Counted from the stretch's first letter, positions 1 through 10,400 are shown. The stretch is 64,000 nucleotides of DNA from Verrucomicrobiota bacterium (GCA_030830965.1 JAURLX010000010.1:110653-174652); one strand, 5' to 3'. Numbers and translations: made by a program. The notes: generated from the sequence alone by a model not told the origin.

Positions 1-1274
1 TGGGGGTTCTTCTTCTTGGCCGCAGTGACCTGATTCGCGACGGTGGCGGCGGCGACGCGGCCGACGCCGCCACGCATCACCTGGGTGACGGCCCAGCCGC
101 GACCAGCCAGGGAGGGTTCCTTGAGGATAGGCACGAGGCTCTGTCCCTGGACGTTGGCGGGCGGGGCGAAGCCGGCCAGCTCGGTGAGGGTGCGGAACAG
201 GTCGACGTGGCTAACGGGCGTGCGCACGACGGCTCCGCCCCCGGCCACGCCCGGAGCGACGACGAGGAGCGGCACGCGCGCGGCGTTCTCGAACAGGCTC
301 ATCTTCTGGTAGAGGCCGTGCTCGCCCATGTGGTAGCCGTGGTCGCTGGTGAAGACGACCACGGTGCTCTCGGCGAGGCCGAGACGGTCGAGGGCCGAGA
401 TGACGCGGCCGACCTGCGCGTCCATGAAGCTGATGCTGGCGTAGTAGGCCTGCACCGCCTTCCGCCTCACGTCGTCAGGGAGATCCTCCTGGTCCTTCTT
501 GGAGCCGAGGAACGCGGCCTTGGGCACGCCGGCCGGCTGCTGGCCGACCTTGGGGAAGAGCGGCATCTGGTCCGGGTCGTACTGCCCCCAGTAGGGCGCC
601 TTGGGCGAGATGTAGGGGGTGTGCGGACGGAAGAAGCCCACGGCCAGGAAGAAGGGTCGCGAACGGTCGCGCGCGCAGCGCTCAAGGACCCACTCGGCGT
701 CACGGGCCAGCATGCCGTCGGTATGATGCTCGTCCGACTTGTCCGAAGGATGCCAGCTGAGCGTGCCGCCGAACTGCTTGGGCGTCACGCTGAAGGCCAC
801 GTCCAGCTCCTGCATGCGGTCGACGCCGGCGGGATTCATCTCCAGCTCCCAGGAGGCCGGATCGTCATGGCCGTCGGTGCCGACGGAGTTCGGGACGTTG
901 TAATGGTAGAGCTTGCCGAGGCGCGCCGCGAAATAGCCCTGGAGACGGAAGGCCTGGGGCAGGCTGAGCTGCTCGGGGATGCTCTGCCGGAAGATCTGGG
1001 CGTTCTGATGGATGCCGGTGCTGTTGGGATAGAGTCCGGTGAGCAGCGAGTTGCGGCTCGGGCCGCACAGCGGGTAGGCGCAGTAGGCGCGGTCGAAACG
1101 CACGCCACGACCGGCGAGGCGGTCTAGGTTCGGCGTGCGGGCGCGGGGGTCGCCGTAGCAGCCGAGGTAGTTGTTCAGGTCGTCGGACATGATGAACAAC
1201 ACGTTCCGCCTCCCCTCGGCGGCGGAGAGGGTCAGCACGCAGGAGAGCAGGAGAAACAGGAGGGGGTGTCGCAT
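1..1274 (-). CDS. Sulfatase (iduronate-2-sulfatase/choline-sulfatase-like), C-terminus cut by the left window edge
   Basis: Minus-strand reading from 1274: MRHPLLFLLLSCVLTLSAAEGRRNVLFIMSDDLNNYLGCYGDPRARTPNLDRLA...YPLCGPSRNSLLTGLYP; signal peptide, metal-binding DD, C-x-P-S-R sulfatase motif. Absent from the ORF track because it is open at the edge. Confidence 0.9.
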   Translation of the reverse strand, partial: MRHPLLFLLLSCVLTLSAAEGRRNVLFIMSDDLNNYLGCYGDPRARTPNLDRLAGRGVRFDRAYCAYPLCGPSRNSLLTGLYPNSTGIHQNAQIFRQSIPEQLSLPQAFRLQGYFAARLGKLYHYNVPNSVGTDGHDDPASWELEMNPAGVDRMQELDVAFSVTPKQFGGTLSWHPSDKSDEHHTDGMLARDAEWVLERCARDRSRPFFLAVGFFRPHTPYISPKAPYWGQYDPDQMPLFPKVGQQPAGVPKAAFLGSKKDQEDLPDDVRRKAVQAYYASISFMDAQVGRVISALDRLGLAESTVVVFTSDHGYHMGEHGLYQKMSLFENAARVPLLVVAPGVAGGGAVVRTPVSHVDLFRTLTELAGFAPPANVQGQSLVPILKEPSLAGRGWAVTQVMRGGVGRVAAATVANQVTAAKKKNP

Positions 1275-1325
1275 GGGGCGACCCACCTTCTACCTAAGGG
1301 CGGGAGACGGCAAGCCTCGGAGCGC

Positions 1326-2435
1326 TCAGCGGTTCCTGAGGGCCCACTGCTGGAAGGTGCCGCGCGCCCTTCCTCCCTGCCCCGGAAAGCCTTGGTGCTG
1401 GACCATCCAGATGAGCACGACGCCCTTGGAGGGGATCACCTCCATGTGGGTGGCCTGCGCTCCACCGTGGCCGAAGCTGTCCGGCCCCACGGTGAGTCCC
1501 AGCCCGTAGCTCTCCTTCATGCCGGCCGGCGTCTGACGGGAAATCATGGCCGCGACTGCGGCCGCGCTCAGGATGCGGCGTCCCTCGTGCTCGCCTCCGT
1601 TGAGCAGCATGAGGCAGAACCGCGCGACGTCGTCGGCAGTGGCGAACAGGCCGCCGGCGGGCATCGCAAACCGGCCCTTGCGGTCGCCGAGGGGCTGACC
1701 CAGCTGCGAGAGAGCCCCCTCGGCGAGACCGGGCTTGTCCTTCGCGACCGGACGGTAGGTCTTGGCGAGGCGGTCGACCTGGCGCTCATCCGGCCAGAAG
1801 GTCGCGTCCTTCATGCCGAGAGGATCGAAGAGACGACGCTGCATGAACTCGGCGTAAGGCGTCCCGCTCACGACCTCGAGGATGCGGGCGGCGGTGTTGA
1901 TGCCGGCGTTCGAATACTGATACTTCTCCCCGGGCTGGGTCTGGAGGGTCAGGCGGGCGTAGGTCTTCACGGCCCGCTCGAGCGGCAGGCCGTCGAGGGT
2001 CGGCTGCTCCTCGGGAGACTTGAACGGCAGGCCGCTGACATGGGAGAGGAGATCCCGCACGGTGATGGAACGGCGGCGCGCGACGGGACCGTCCTTGCCG
2101 GCCACTTTCTGGTCCTTGAACTCGGGCAGGTGCTTCTCGACGGGGTCGTCGAGGGAGAGTCGGCCTTCGTCGACGAGCATCATCACAGCGGCCGCGGTCA
2201 TGGCCTTGGTCTGCGAGGCGACCCAGAAGAGGGTGTCGTCGCGCATGGTCTTGAAGCGCGAGCGGTCCGCATAGCCCGCGACGACGGTCGCATAGGCGCC
2301 CTTGCGATCGTGGGCCACGGCGACGAGGCCGGCGACCTCCTGACGGTCCACGTAGGCGGCGAGGCCGGAATCATCCGCGGCGGTGAGGGCCGGGTAGCCC
2401 AGACAGGCGGACAGCAGGAGCAGGAGGAGACGCAT
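1326..2435 (-). CDS. Serine hydrolase, beta-lactamase/penicillin-binding (class C-like) family, secreted
   Basis: 369 aa; signal peptide; SQTKAMTAAAVMMLV (SxxK) and YSNAG (YxN) motifs. Confidence 0.88.
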   Translation of the reverse strand: MRLLLLLLSACLGYPALTAADDSGLAAYVDRQEVAGLVAVAHDRKGAYATVVAGYADRSRFKTMRDDTLFWVASQTKAMTAAAVMMLVDEGRLSLDDPVEKHLPEFKDQKVAGKDGPVARRRSITVRDLLSHVSGLPFKSPEEQPTLDGLPLERAVKTYARLTLQTQPGEKYQYSNAGINTAARILEVVSGTPYAEFMQRRLFDPLGMKDATFWPDERQVDRLAKTYRPVAKDKPGLAEGALSQLGQPLGDRKGRFAMPAGGLFATADDVARFCLMLLNGGEHEGRRILSAAAVAAMISRQTPAGMKESYGLGLTVGPDSFGHGGAQATHMEVIPSKGVVLIWMVQHQGFPGQGGRARGTFQQWALRNR

Positions 2436-2503
2436 GGCGCACGATACCCCCGGCGAGGGGCGTAGGCAACACCGGTCCGCAGCCGCTGCCGCCGAAGAAC
2501 GAC

Positions 2504-3847
2504 TCAGACCTCCTCGAGCATCTGGCGAGCGTCGCCGAAGGTCTTCGGACGCACGTCGACCTTGTCCATCATCGACATGAAGAGGCGGCAGAGCTGGCGT
2601 TCGGGCTTGCCCGTGTAGTCGAGCACGCGACCGCCGCGGACGCGCCCTCCCCCGCCGCCGATCAGCGCGATCGGCAGCTGGTCGTTGTCATGCCGCGCGC
2701 CGGCCATCATGCTGGAGCAGGAGAGCACCATGGTGTTGTCGAGCAGCGTGCGGGAACCCTCCTTGACGGCATCCAGGCGGCGACAGAGGTAGGCGAGCTG
2801 CTCCATGAAGAACTGGTTCACGCGGAGCCAGTCCGCCCCGTCGGAGTGCGACAGGAGATGGTGGATCATGTAGTCGATGCCGTGGCCGGCCTGCTCGACG
2901 GAAGGCAGCAGCGGGAAACGCAGGGCGCTGTGGTCGTTGTTGAGCTTGAGGGAGGCAACGCGGGTGGTGTCGGTCTGGAAGCCCAGGACGATGATGTCGC
3001 ACATCAGGCGCATGTGCTCGGCGACGTCCTGCGGGATGCCGTCGGCGGGCCGCTTCATGTCGGGCTTGTCCAGGGTGGGACGCCAGCCCTGCAGCTCGCC
3101 GCGCCTGCCGGCCGACTGGATGCGCCGCTCGACGTCGCGCACGGACTCGAGATACTCGTCGATCTTGCCCCGGTCGGAGGCGCTGACGCGGCGACGCAGG
3201 TCGCCGGCGTCGCCCAGGACGGCGTCAAGGACGCTGCGGTCAGAGGGCGAGGCGTCGTCCTTGAAGAGACGGTCGAAGGCCAGCGCGGGATAGAGCTCCA
3301 GGGGCGTCGGGGTCGTCGGCGAGCTCCACGAGACATGGGAACTGTAGAGCATCGAGTAGTTCTTGTGGACGGAAGGGTTGGACCGTTCGCACCCGAGCAC
3401 GAGGCTGGGCACCTTGGTCGAACGTCCGTAGGTCTGCGCGATGAGCTGGTCGAAGCTGGTGCCGGAACGGATCTCGCCGCCCGAGGAGATGGGCGCGCCG
3501 GAAAGCAGGTTGCCGGTCTGGGAGCTGTGGATGTTCCCCTTGCGCGCCTCCTCGTGGTAGAGGCCCTTGATGAAGGTCAGGCGGCTGCGGAAGTCGGCGA
3601 GGGGCAGCAGGACCTTGCCGAGCTCCATGCCGGAGCCTTCGCCCTTCGCCCACCACTCCTTGGAATGGAAGCCGTTGCCGGAGAACACGACGGCCACGCG
3701 CACGGGGGCCTCGCTGGCGGGACGCGTCGTGCGACCGGGTTCATCGCCCCAGACGGCGGCGGACTCGAGCCAGGGAAGCGCCATGGTGACGCCGACGCCC
3801 CGCAGGAAGGTTCGGCGGCTGAACTGGTGGGGCGAGGGGGTTCTCAT
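2504..3847 (-). CDS. DUF1552 domain-containing protein, Tat-exported
   Basis: 447 aa; Tat motif SRRTFLRGVGVTMALPWLES; DUF1552-like body (FSGNGFHSKEWW..., LYHEEARKGNIHSSQTGNLLSGA). Confidence 0.9.
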   Translation of the reverse strand: MRTPSPHQFSRRTFLRGVGVTMALPWLESAAVWGDEPGRTTRPASEAPVRVAVVFSGNGFHSKEWWAKGEGSGMELGKVLLPLADFRSRLTFIKGLYHEEARKGNIHSSQTGNLLSGAPISSGGEIRSGTSFDQLIAQTYGRSTKVPSLVLGCERSNPSVHKNYSMLYSSHVSWSSPTTPTPLELYPALAFDRLFKDDASPSDRSVLDAVLGDAGDLRRRVSASDRGKIDEYLESVRDVERRIQSAGRRGELQGWRPTLDKPDMKRPADGIPQDVAEHMRLMCDIIVLGFQTDTTRVASLKLNNDHSALRFPLLPSVEQAGHGIDYMIHHLLSHSDGADWLRVNQFFMEQLAYLCRRLDAVKEGSRTLLDNTMVLSCSSMMAGARHDNDQLPIALIGGGGGRVRGGRVLDYTGKPERQLCRLFMSMMDKVDVRPKTFGDARQMLEEV

Positions 3848-6800
3848 CGGTCGGCGAGGTGGTCGCGTCCGCGGATCTCGCGGAACTGCCTGCTGAGGAC
3901 GACGGCTTCGACCACGGAGCCTACGCGTCCGTCCCCTGCCTTCAACTTCGCAATCATCCCGTCCACAAGGGGCCGGTCGGAGAGCTGGACGGAGCGTCCG
4001 AGGGCGTAACCGAGCAGTTTGCGGCAGAATTGACGTCGGAAATCATCCGCCCGGGCGGTCGCTAGGTGGGCGCGCAAACCGGCGAGTCCATCCACCTGTA
4101 CGTCGCCCGGCAGGGTGGTCGCGGTCACGACGGGCAGGCCGGCGGCATCGCGCTCGCGACGCCGGCCGATGGCGTCGAAGGACTCCAGGGAGAAGCCGTA
4201 GGGGTCGATGCGCCGGTGGCAGCGCGCGCAGGCGGGATCGGAACTGTGACGCTCGATGAGCTGACGCTCGGTGAGGCCCTGCGGCGCCTCCTCGGGCAGC
4301 ACGGGCACGCCCTTAGGCGGCCGCGGCAGCTTCTCACCAAGCACGACCTCGCTCAGCCAGTTGCCGCGGAGGATCGGACTGGTGCGCGAGGCGCCCGACT
4401 GCTTGGCGAGGGTCGCGGCCATCCCGAGCACGCCGCCGCGGCCGGCGTCCCGCATGCCTTCGACGCGTCGCCACGCTTCGCCGTCGACCTTCAGTCCGTA
4501 GAACCGGCCGAGGGGGCCGTTGACGAAGGTGTGGTCGGCGTCGAGCAGGGAGAGCACGGGACGATCCTCCAGGAAGAGGTCGGTGAAGAAGCGTTCGACC
4601 TCCTCCTGCATCGCGCCGCGCAGCGAGGCGAATTCGGGGAAGTGACGCTCGCTCTTCTCGTCGAGTTCGGCGACGTCGCGCACGTGCAACCACTGGCAGC
4701 CGAACTCACGGGAGAGACGGGCCACCTTGGGGTCGCGGAGCATCCGCCGGGCCTGCGCGGCCAGGACGGCGGGATCACGCAGGCGGCCAGACGCCGCGAG
4801 GGCGCGAAGCTCGTCGTCGGGCGCCGACGACCAAAGGAAATGGCTCAGGCGTGACGCGAGCTCCCAGTCGTTGACCGGGCCGGCGACCTTGCCGGCCGGA
4901 GCGGTCTCGCCACGGTAAAGGAACTCGGCGGAGGTGAGCACGCGCACCAGCAGGGACCGCAGCGCGCGGTCGTGGTCCAGCCCGCCCTTGCGCAGACTGT
5001 CGTAGAGACTCCTGAGGCCGGCCCGGTCGAGGTCCGATAACGGGCGGCGCCAGGCCTTGGCGGCGAAGTCCACGACGCCCGTCACCTGCGCGGGCTCCGC
5101 CGCGACCATCCTGGCACGGAATGCGTCCGCCGCCTCATAGACCTTTTCACGCAGCGAGACGAAGGTGTCCTTGAGCACGCCCTGGCTGGCGAACTGGTGC
5201 AGTTGTTCGTAGGCGTCGATCTGCCGGATGGGCGACTGGCTAACGAAATGCAGCTCATCCCAGAGTCGGTCGAGCTCGGCGACCTCGGCCTCGCTCAGCA
5301 TCAGACGGCGCAGGTGATGGTCCTCGCGGTAGAAGAGCGTGAGCGTCACGCCCTCGTCGACGGGCACGATACGGGGGTAGCAGAGGGCCTGCGGAAAAAG
5401 GTCGCGGAACTCCGTGAAGGCCGCCTTCCACCGGGACTCAGAAGCCGAACCCGGCTCGGCCACGACGGGGAAACTCGGCAAGGGGCCGGAAGCGAAGGGA
5501 GCGACGGAGACTCCGGCATTCAGCTGGACGGAACCACCCGCGCCGGACGCGACCTTTCCGGTCACGATGAACTCGGCGCCGTCAGCCAGGAAGGCGGGCA
5601 CGCGCAGTTCGACGACGGAGGGGGCGGCGGACTCGATCTCCCGACGCGCCGTGGACGGACGGAAGGAGGCGAGGGATGCGGCGAGGAAGGGGCCCGAAGA
5701 GCGGATGAGCTGCCGCCGCAGTTCGATGTCGGCGGGTGCGGCGCCTGAATCGTCGGACAGCAGGGCCTCCACCTTGAGGGCGAGTGCCTCGCGGACCGCC
5801 TGATCGGAGGCGGCGCGCCATTGGGCGAGCAGAGAACCCTTCGGAATGCCCGGCACGGTCTCGCCGTCGTCAGGCTGGCTGAGGAAATGCCAGGGCCCGT
5901 GCGGATTGCCCTTCAGGATGTCGGGCGAAACGTCGGGCGCCAGGTCCCAGACGCTTCCACCGACGCTCACCTTGAAGTCGACGGCGGTGAGGTCGCAGAC
6001 GTGGTTGCGGTCGCGCGAGCCGATCACGAGGGCGATCACGTCACCGGGCGACACCTTCACGGCGCCGAGCTTGCCGAAGGGGACGACCTGCTTGCCTCGG
6101 CTGACGCCCTTGGCGAGCACGTCCCGGCGGGTCCCGCAACGGGCCTCAAGCTGCCAGACGACGCCGTTGCCGCAGACGATGTGGGCGTCGGTGATGCCGC
6201 CAGCCACCGCAGCCAGGCCGGCGACCGGACTGCGCCAGGCGATGACGACGGCGCGCGTGGGCGCGGGATGCGCGACCACGCCGCCGGCCTTGATGAGTCC
6301 CGGCGTGAGCGCATCCTCATATCCGGCGTTCGCCATGACGCTGAGGGCGTCGGAACCCTGCCACCCCCTGACCTTGGGATGGCCGGGAGCGGAAAGCATC
6401 TTCTTCGAGAGCAGCGACTCCAGCTTCACGGTTCCGATGCCGAGATAATCCAGCCACGCGGCCAGCAGCGCCGGGTCGACGGCATGATCGGCCGCGGCCT
6501 TGGCGGGCGAAGCGCCGTCGGCGACCGCCGCCGCGGCCCTGAGCGCCTGCGGCGTGAACGCGAACTGGTCCTTGAGCCGCGCCTCCAGATGGGCGATCAG
6601 CCCGGACAGGTCATCGAGGGGCACCTCCGGACGGCCGGCGATGCGCAGGCGGGGCCGCTCCCACGTCACGCGGTCTCCTTGCGCGCCGTCGCCGGCGTCT
6701 CCGGCGACAAGACGGACCGTCGCGTCGCCGGCCAGCTTCTGACGGAACTCGACCGAGCCGACCACGCTGTCGACCGGCTCCTGCCAGGCCTTGGCGGCCT

Positions 6801-7767
6801 CCTTCTTGCCCATCTGTCCGACATTGGAGAAACGCCAGAGCGACTGCTGCCAGGGGGCGATGTCCGCCTCGGTCAGCTTCCCCGCGCGATGCTTGGCCTG
6901 CAAAGGCGCCAGCAGCGGCGAAGGCGATCCTGACTCGAGCGCGGACTTGAGCAGACCGAGATACCTGGGGCTGAGGCCGTCGGCCGTACGGCCGCTCCGC
7001 AGGGACTCGAAGTAATGCGAAAGCGGGATGCGGCCCCCGCCCGTACCCTTGTCCAGCTTGACGCCATCGACCGTGGTCGCGGCGTCCGAAGACGAGACGG
7101 TCACCGTGTATCTGCCGTAGAAGGCTCGGATACGGGCAAGGGCTTCGTCGGTCCAGTCGCGCGAAGAGACCCCGGCGGAGAAACGGACGCCGTCGGGCAA
7201 CGGCACGAGGTGCTCGCTGACCTCCTTGGCCGCGTCGAGATACTTGGTGAGGAGCGTGGGCGACATCACCAGCGCACCGCCGACGTTCGTGAAACCCTCG
7301 CCGGCCGCGCCGTCGACGGGAAACTCCCGGCCGGGATCGAGCGACGCGACTCCCGTGAGGTCCCTCAGCGTGTAGGCGTATTCGACGTTGGAAAGACGGC
7401 GCAGCACCACGGGCCCCGGGTCTCCCGCCGCGGCCAGCGCGGCGGCTTCCAGCTCACGCCGTGTCCAGCCAAGCAGGGTTTCGCGGGCGACGGGGGAAAG
7501 CGGCTTCTCCTTCTTCGGAGGCATCTCCCCGGTCTCGACCTGCTCGAGCACGTGCTCCCAGACCTTCGTATTGCGTCGCACCGCGGCGGCGTCGGCGAAG
7601 ACCTCGAGGTCGAGGTCACCCTTCTGCTTCTCAGTCGAATGACAGGACAGGCACGTCTCCTTGAGGACCGGCAGGACCCGTTCACCGAACTCATCCGCCC
7701 GCAGCGATCCGGGGCCGGACGTCAGGACGGCCAGCGGGAGGGCGAGCAAGGCACGGAGGGGGCGCAT
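3844..7767 (-). CDS. DUF1592/DUF1588/DUF1587/DUF1585-type cytochrome-like protein (planctomycete-type PSCyt/PSD architecture)
   Basis: Start re-assigned to MRPLRALLALPLAVLTSGPGSLRADEFG (7767), which gives a signal peptide; CLSCHSTEKQKGDLDL heme motif, RRLSNVEYAYTLRDLTGV, CARCHRRIDPYGFSLESFDAIG. 4-bp overlap with the DUF1552 gene. Confidence 0.88.
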   Translation of the reverse strand: MRPLRALLALPLAVLTSGPGSLRADEFGERVLPVLKETCLSCHSTEKQKGDLDLEVFADAAAVRRNTKVWEHVLEQVETGEMPPKKEKPLSPVARETLLGWTRRELEAAALAAAGDPGPVVLRRLSNVEYAYTLRDLTGVASLDPGREFPVDGAAGEGFTNVGGALVMSPTLLTKYLDAAKEVSEHLVPLPDGVRFSAGVSSRDWTDEALARIRAFYGRYTVTVSSSDAATTVDGVKLDKGTGGGRIPLSHYFESLRSGRTADGLSPRYLGLLKSALESGSPSPLLAPLQAKHRAGKLTEADIAPWQQSLWRFSNVGQMGKKEAAKAWQEPVDSVVGSVEFRQKLAGDATVRLVAGDAGDGAQGDRVTWERPRLRIAGRPEVPLDDLSGLIAHLEARLKDQFAFTPQALRAAAAVADGASPAKAAADHAVDPALLAAWLDYLGIGTVKLESLLSKKMLSAPGHPKVRGWQGSDALSVMANAGYEDALTPGLIKAGGVVAHPAPTRAVVIAWRSPVAGLAAVAGGITDAHIVCGNGVVWQLEARCGTRRDVLAKGVSRGKQVVPFGKLGAVKVSPGDVIALVIGSRDRNHVCDLTAVDFKVSVGGSVWDLAPDVSPDILKGNPHGPWHFLSQPDDGETVPGIPKGSLLAQWRAASDQAVREALALKVEALLSDDSGAAPADIELRRQLIRSSGPFLAASLASFRPSTARREIESAAPSVVELRVPAFLADGAEFIVTGKVASGAGGSVQLNAGVSVAPFASGPLPSFPVVAEPGSASESRWKAAFTEFRDLFPQALCYPRIVPVDEGVTLTLFYREDHHLRRLMLSEAEVAELDRLWDELHFVSQSPIRQIDAYEQLHQFASQGVLKDTFVSLREKVYEAADAFRARMVAAEPAQVTGVVDFAAKAWRRPLSDLDRAGLRSLYDSLRKGGLDHDRALRSLLVRVLTSAEFLYRGETAPAGKVAGPVNDWELASRLSHFLWSSAPDDELRALAASGRLRDPAVLAAQARRMLRDPKVARLSREFGCQWLHVRDVAELDEKSERHFPEFASLRGAMQEEVERFFTDLFLEDRPVLSLLDADHTFVNGPLGRFYGLKVDGEAWRRVEGMRDAGRGGVLGMAATLAKQSGASRTSPILRGNWLSEVVLGEKLPRPPKGVPVLPEEAPQGLTERQLIERHSSDPACARCHRRIDPYGFSLESFDAIGRRRERDAAGLPVVTATTLPGDVQVDGLAGLRAHLATARADDFRRQFCRKLLGYALGRSVQLSDRPLVDGMIAKLKAGDGRVGSVVEAVVLSRQFREIRGRDHLADR

Positions 7768-7896
7768 CCGTGCCCTTATGCTCCTCGCAGGCCACCGTCC
7801 CTCAAGCCAAACCCGGCGCCTGGGCGTGCTGGCCGCCAAAAGATTCGACCGGCACGAGGGCGGGCATAAGATCAGCCATCGATGCACAAGGATCCC

Positions 7897-8616
7897 ATGA
7901 AGCCCCTCACCGGCGGGACCATCATGATGGTGCTCCTGCTCCTCGCAGGGCTGGGAGCCCGGGGAGTCATGGAGAGATGGCGCAAGGAGCAGGAGGCCCG
8001 TGAGCGGCAACGGCTTCAGATTGAGCACAACCTTTCGGTGGCGGAGAAAAAGCGGGTCCGGCAGGAGGCGGATATGAGCAAACCTCCCTACGATCTCTGG
8101 AAGGCGGTCCACGCGTTGTACACAAAGGCGGAATCGGGGGATCCCTATGCCCAGGCCGCCTACGCCATGGTGCTGCGCGACAGCCAGCAGAGATACGATA
8201 GCCTCACACCGGAATACGAGCCGATCGGGCGTCTGCTGATCGGACCCGACTACGAACGGGTGGTGAAGGAGGTGCGCTTCATCGGCAGGGAATCCCATCG
8301 GGCCTTCTCGACGGATTATCCCAAGTGGTTCAGGCGGGCGGCCCTCCAAGGCAACGCCTACGGAATGTACGGCATGTACCAAGTCTCCCTCAGCCATCCT
8401 CCGACCTCCCTGAGGTCGGATTACGCCGAAGCCTTGAAATGGGCCCGGCTCACCGTCTTGCACGCCGAGGCGACCGAAGCCGGACTGCCGTCGCGCTTCG
8501 CGGCGCTCGGACGGGTCACCCGACCCTTGGCCGATGACCTGCCGGACTTCCTTTCTCAGAAGCAACTGTCGGAGGTGGAACGGGTTGTTCGCGCATTCAC
8601 CCCCGTGAAAGAGTGA
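7897..8616 (+). CDS. Hypothetical membrane-anchored protein, possible Sel1/TPR-like helical repeat
   Basis: MKPLTGGTIMMVLLLLAGLGARG N-terminal TM; repeat-like AESGDPYAQAAYAMVLRDSQQ and FRRAALQGNAYGMYGMYQVS. ORF opens at 7882; 7897 chosen as start. Confidence 0.55.
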   Translation: MKPLTGGTIMMVLLLLAGLGARGVMERWRKEQEARERQRLQIEHNLSVAEKKRVRQEADMSKPPYDLWKAVHALYTKAESGDPYAQAAYAMVLRDSQQRYDSLTPEYEPIGRLLIGPDYERVVKEVRFIGRESHRAFSTDYPKWFRRAALQGNAYGMYGMYQVSLSHPPTSLRSDYAEALKWARLTVLHAEATEAGLPSRFAALGRVTRPLADDLPDFLSQKQLSEVERVVRAFTPVKE

Positions 8617-8620
8617 CCCC

Positions 8621-9430
8621 ATGCGGACCGCCCTGCCCTTCCTGCTCCTGCTGACGGCCGTGCTTGATGCGGCCCCGAAGAAGGTCCTGCTCATCGGACA
8701 GCAGCCGGACCACCCGTATCGGACCCACACCTACATGGACGACTGCGAGCTCATCGCGAAGTGCCTGCGTCAGACGCAAGGCGTCGAGGCCGTCGTCTCA
8801 CGGGGCTGGCCCGAGTCGCCCACCGCGCTCGAAGGGGTCTCCGCGATCGTCGTGCACACGCGCCTCGGCGGCGACGTACTCTTCCGCAAGGACCGCCAGG
8901 AGATGATGTCCCGCCTCCTGGCTGGCGGGGCCGGCCTCTCCGCCATCCACTGGGGCACGGGTTCGGCCGATCCCGACGCGTCCGGCCTGTGGCTCAACGC
9001 GATGGGCGGATGGTTCAACGCCCAGAAGGGCGGTTTCTCGCGCTACAAAGTCGAGACTTCCCGGGTGCGCGACGTGGCCGAGGGCCATCCGGTCGGCCGG
9101 GGGTGGGGCGACTTCACCTGCAAGGACGAGTGGTACTACCAGCTGCGGTTCCTCGGATCGGCCCGACCGGTCGCCAGGGTCACGGTGGCCGGCGAGGATC
9201 ACCCCGTGGCCTGGACCTACGAACGTCCCGACGGCGGAAGGTCCTTCGGCTTCGTCGGCGCGCACTTCCACGACAACTTCGCCGAAGAATCCTTCCGCCG
9301 GCTCGTCGTCAACGGGGTGCTCTGGACCGTGAAGGCCGAGATTCCCGAGGGCGGGGCTCCGGTGGCCGTGACGCCTGCCGACCTCGAACTGAGCAAGGAG
9401 TTCGACGACCTCGCCAAGAAGAAGAAGTGA
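8621..9430 (+). CDS. ThuA-like domain protein (class I glutamine amidotransferase-like fold), secreted
   Basis: 269 aa; KKVLLIGQQPDHPYRTHTYMDDCELIAKCLRQ..., GLSAIHWGTG, SFGFVGAHFHDNF. Confidence 0.82.
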   Translation: MRTALPFLLLLTAVLDAAPKKVLLIGQQPDHPYRTHTYMDDCELIAKCLRQTQGVEAVVSRGWPESPTALEGVSAIVVHTRLGGDVLFRKDRQEMMSRLLAGGAGLSAIHWGTGSADPDASGLWLNAMGGWFNAQKGGFSRYKVETSRVRDVAEGHPVGRGWGDFTCKDEWYYQLRFLGSARPVARVTVAGEDHPVAWTYERPDGGRSFGFVGAHFHDNFAEESFRRLVVNGVLWTVKAEIPEGGAPVAVTPADLELSKEFDDLAKKKK

Positions 9431-9434
9431 CGGA

Positions 9435-10391
9435 TCAGGCGACGGCGTTGCGCCGCTCGCCCGCGAGGAAGGCCCGGAGATTCGCCACGGTCTCGTCCAT
9501 CAGCCGGCGCCGCGCGTCGGGCGAGGCCCAGGCCACGTGCGGCGTGATGACGCAGCGCGGCGCGCCGAGCACCGGGCAGTCGGGGCGCATGGGCTCGACG
9601 CAGACGACGTCGAGTCCCGCGCCCGCGATGACGCCCTTGCGCAGGGCGTCGGCCAGCGCAGCCTCGTCCACCAGCGGGCCGCGCGCGGTGTTGATCAGGT
9701 AGGCGTCCGGCCTCATGCGGGTGAGCATCGCGGCGGAGACCAGCCCGCGCGTCTCCTCGGTGAGCGGGCAGTGCAGGCTCACGACGTGGGAGCGGGCGAA
9801 GAGCTCCTCAAGCCCGACGAATTCGGCAGCGGGGTCGGACTTCGGGGTGCGAGCGGCCGCGATCACCTTCATGCCGAAGGCGGCGCCGATGCGTCCGACG
9901 GCGCGGCCGATCTCGCCCCAGCCCACGACGCCCAGCGTGCGGCCCTCGATGTCCGCGATGGGCCGGCGCAGGAAGCAGAAGTCGCGTGAGCGGGTCCAGT
10001 CTCCGGCCGCCACGGCCGCGCCCTCGAGCGCGACGTGATTCGTCAGGTCGAGCAGGAGCGCGAAGACATGCTGCGCCACGGCGGCGGTGCCGTAGCCGGG
10101 CACGTTGGCGACACGGATGCCGGCGGCGGCCGCGGCGGCAACGTCCACGACGTTGTAGCCGGTGGCCAGCACGCCGATGAAACGGAGGCCGGCGGCACCC
10201 GCGAGGACGTCCGCCGTGAGCGGCGTCTTGTTCGTGAAGACGATGTCGGCGCCACGGATGCGTGCGGCGACGTCGGACGGTGCGGACCATTCATGCACCT
10301 CAAGCGGGCCGAGGGCGGCGAGCGGACCCCAGTCAAGGTCTCCGGGGTTGAGCGTGTGTCCGTCCAGGACGACGATGCGGCGGGCTTGCAT
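9435..10391 (-). CDS. D-2-hydroxyacid dehydrogenase (glycerate dehydrogenase-like)
   Basis: 318 aa; GVVGWGEIGRAVGRIGAAFGMKVIA NAD motif, HCPLTEETRGLVSAAMLTRMRPDAYLINTARGPLVDEAALADAL. Confidence 0.93.
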   Translation of the reverse strand: MQARRIVVLDGHTLNPGDLDWGPLAALGPLEVHEWSAPSDVAARIRGADIVFTNKTPLTADVLAGAAGLRFIGVLATGYNVVDVAAAAAAGIRVANVPGYGTAAVAQHVFALLLDLTNHVALEGAAVAAGDWTRSRDFCFLRRPIADIEGRTLGVVGWGEIGRAVGRIGAAFGMKVIAAARTPKSDPAAEFVGLEELFARSHVVSLHCPLTEETRGLVSAAMLTRMRPDAYLINTARGPLVDEAALADALRKGVIAGAGLDVVCVEPMRPDCPVLGAPRCVITPHVAWASPDARRRLMDETVANLRAFLAGERRNAVA

Positions 10392-10400
10392 GAAAGGGGG

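Noticed and set aside
3844-8730. 1628-aa minus-strand ORF in the track taken at full length
   Set aside because: The first 321 residues lie upstream of a clear signal peptide start (7767) and run antisense to the well-supported plus gene at 7897-8616; treated as over-extension.
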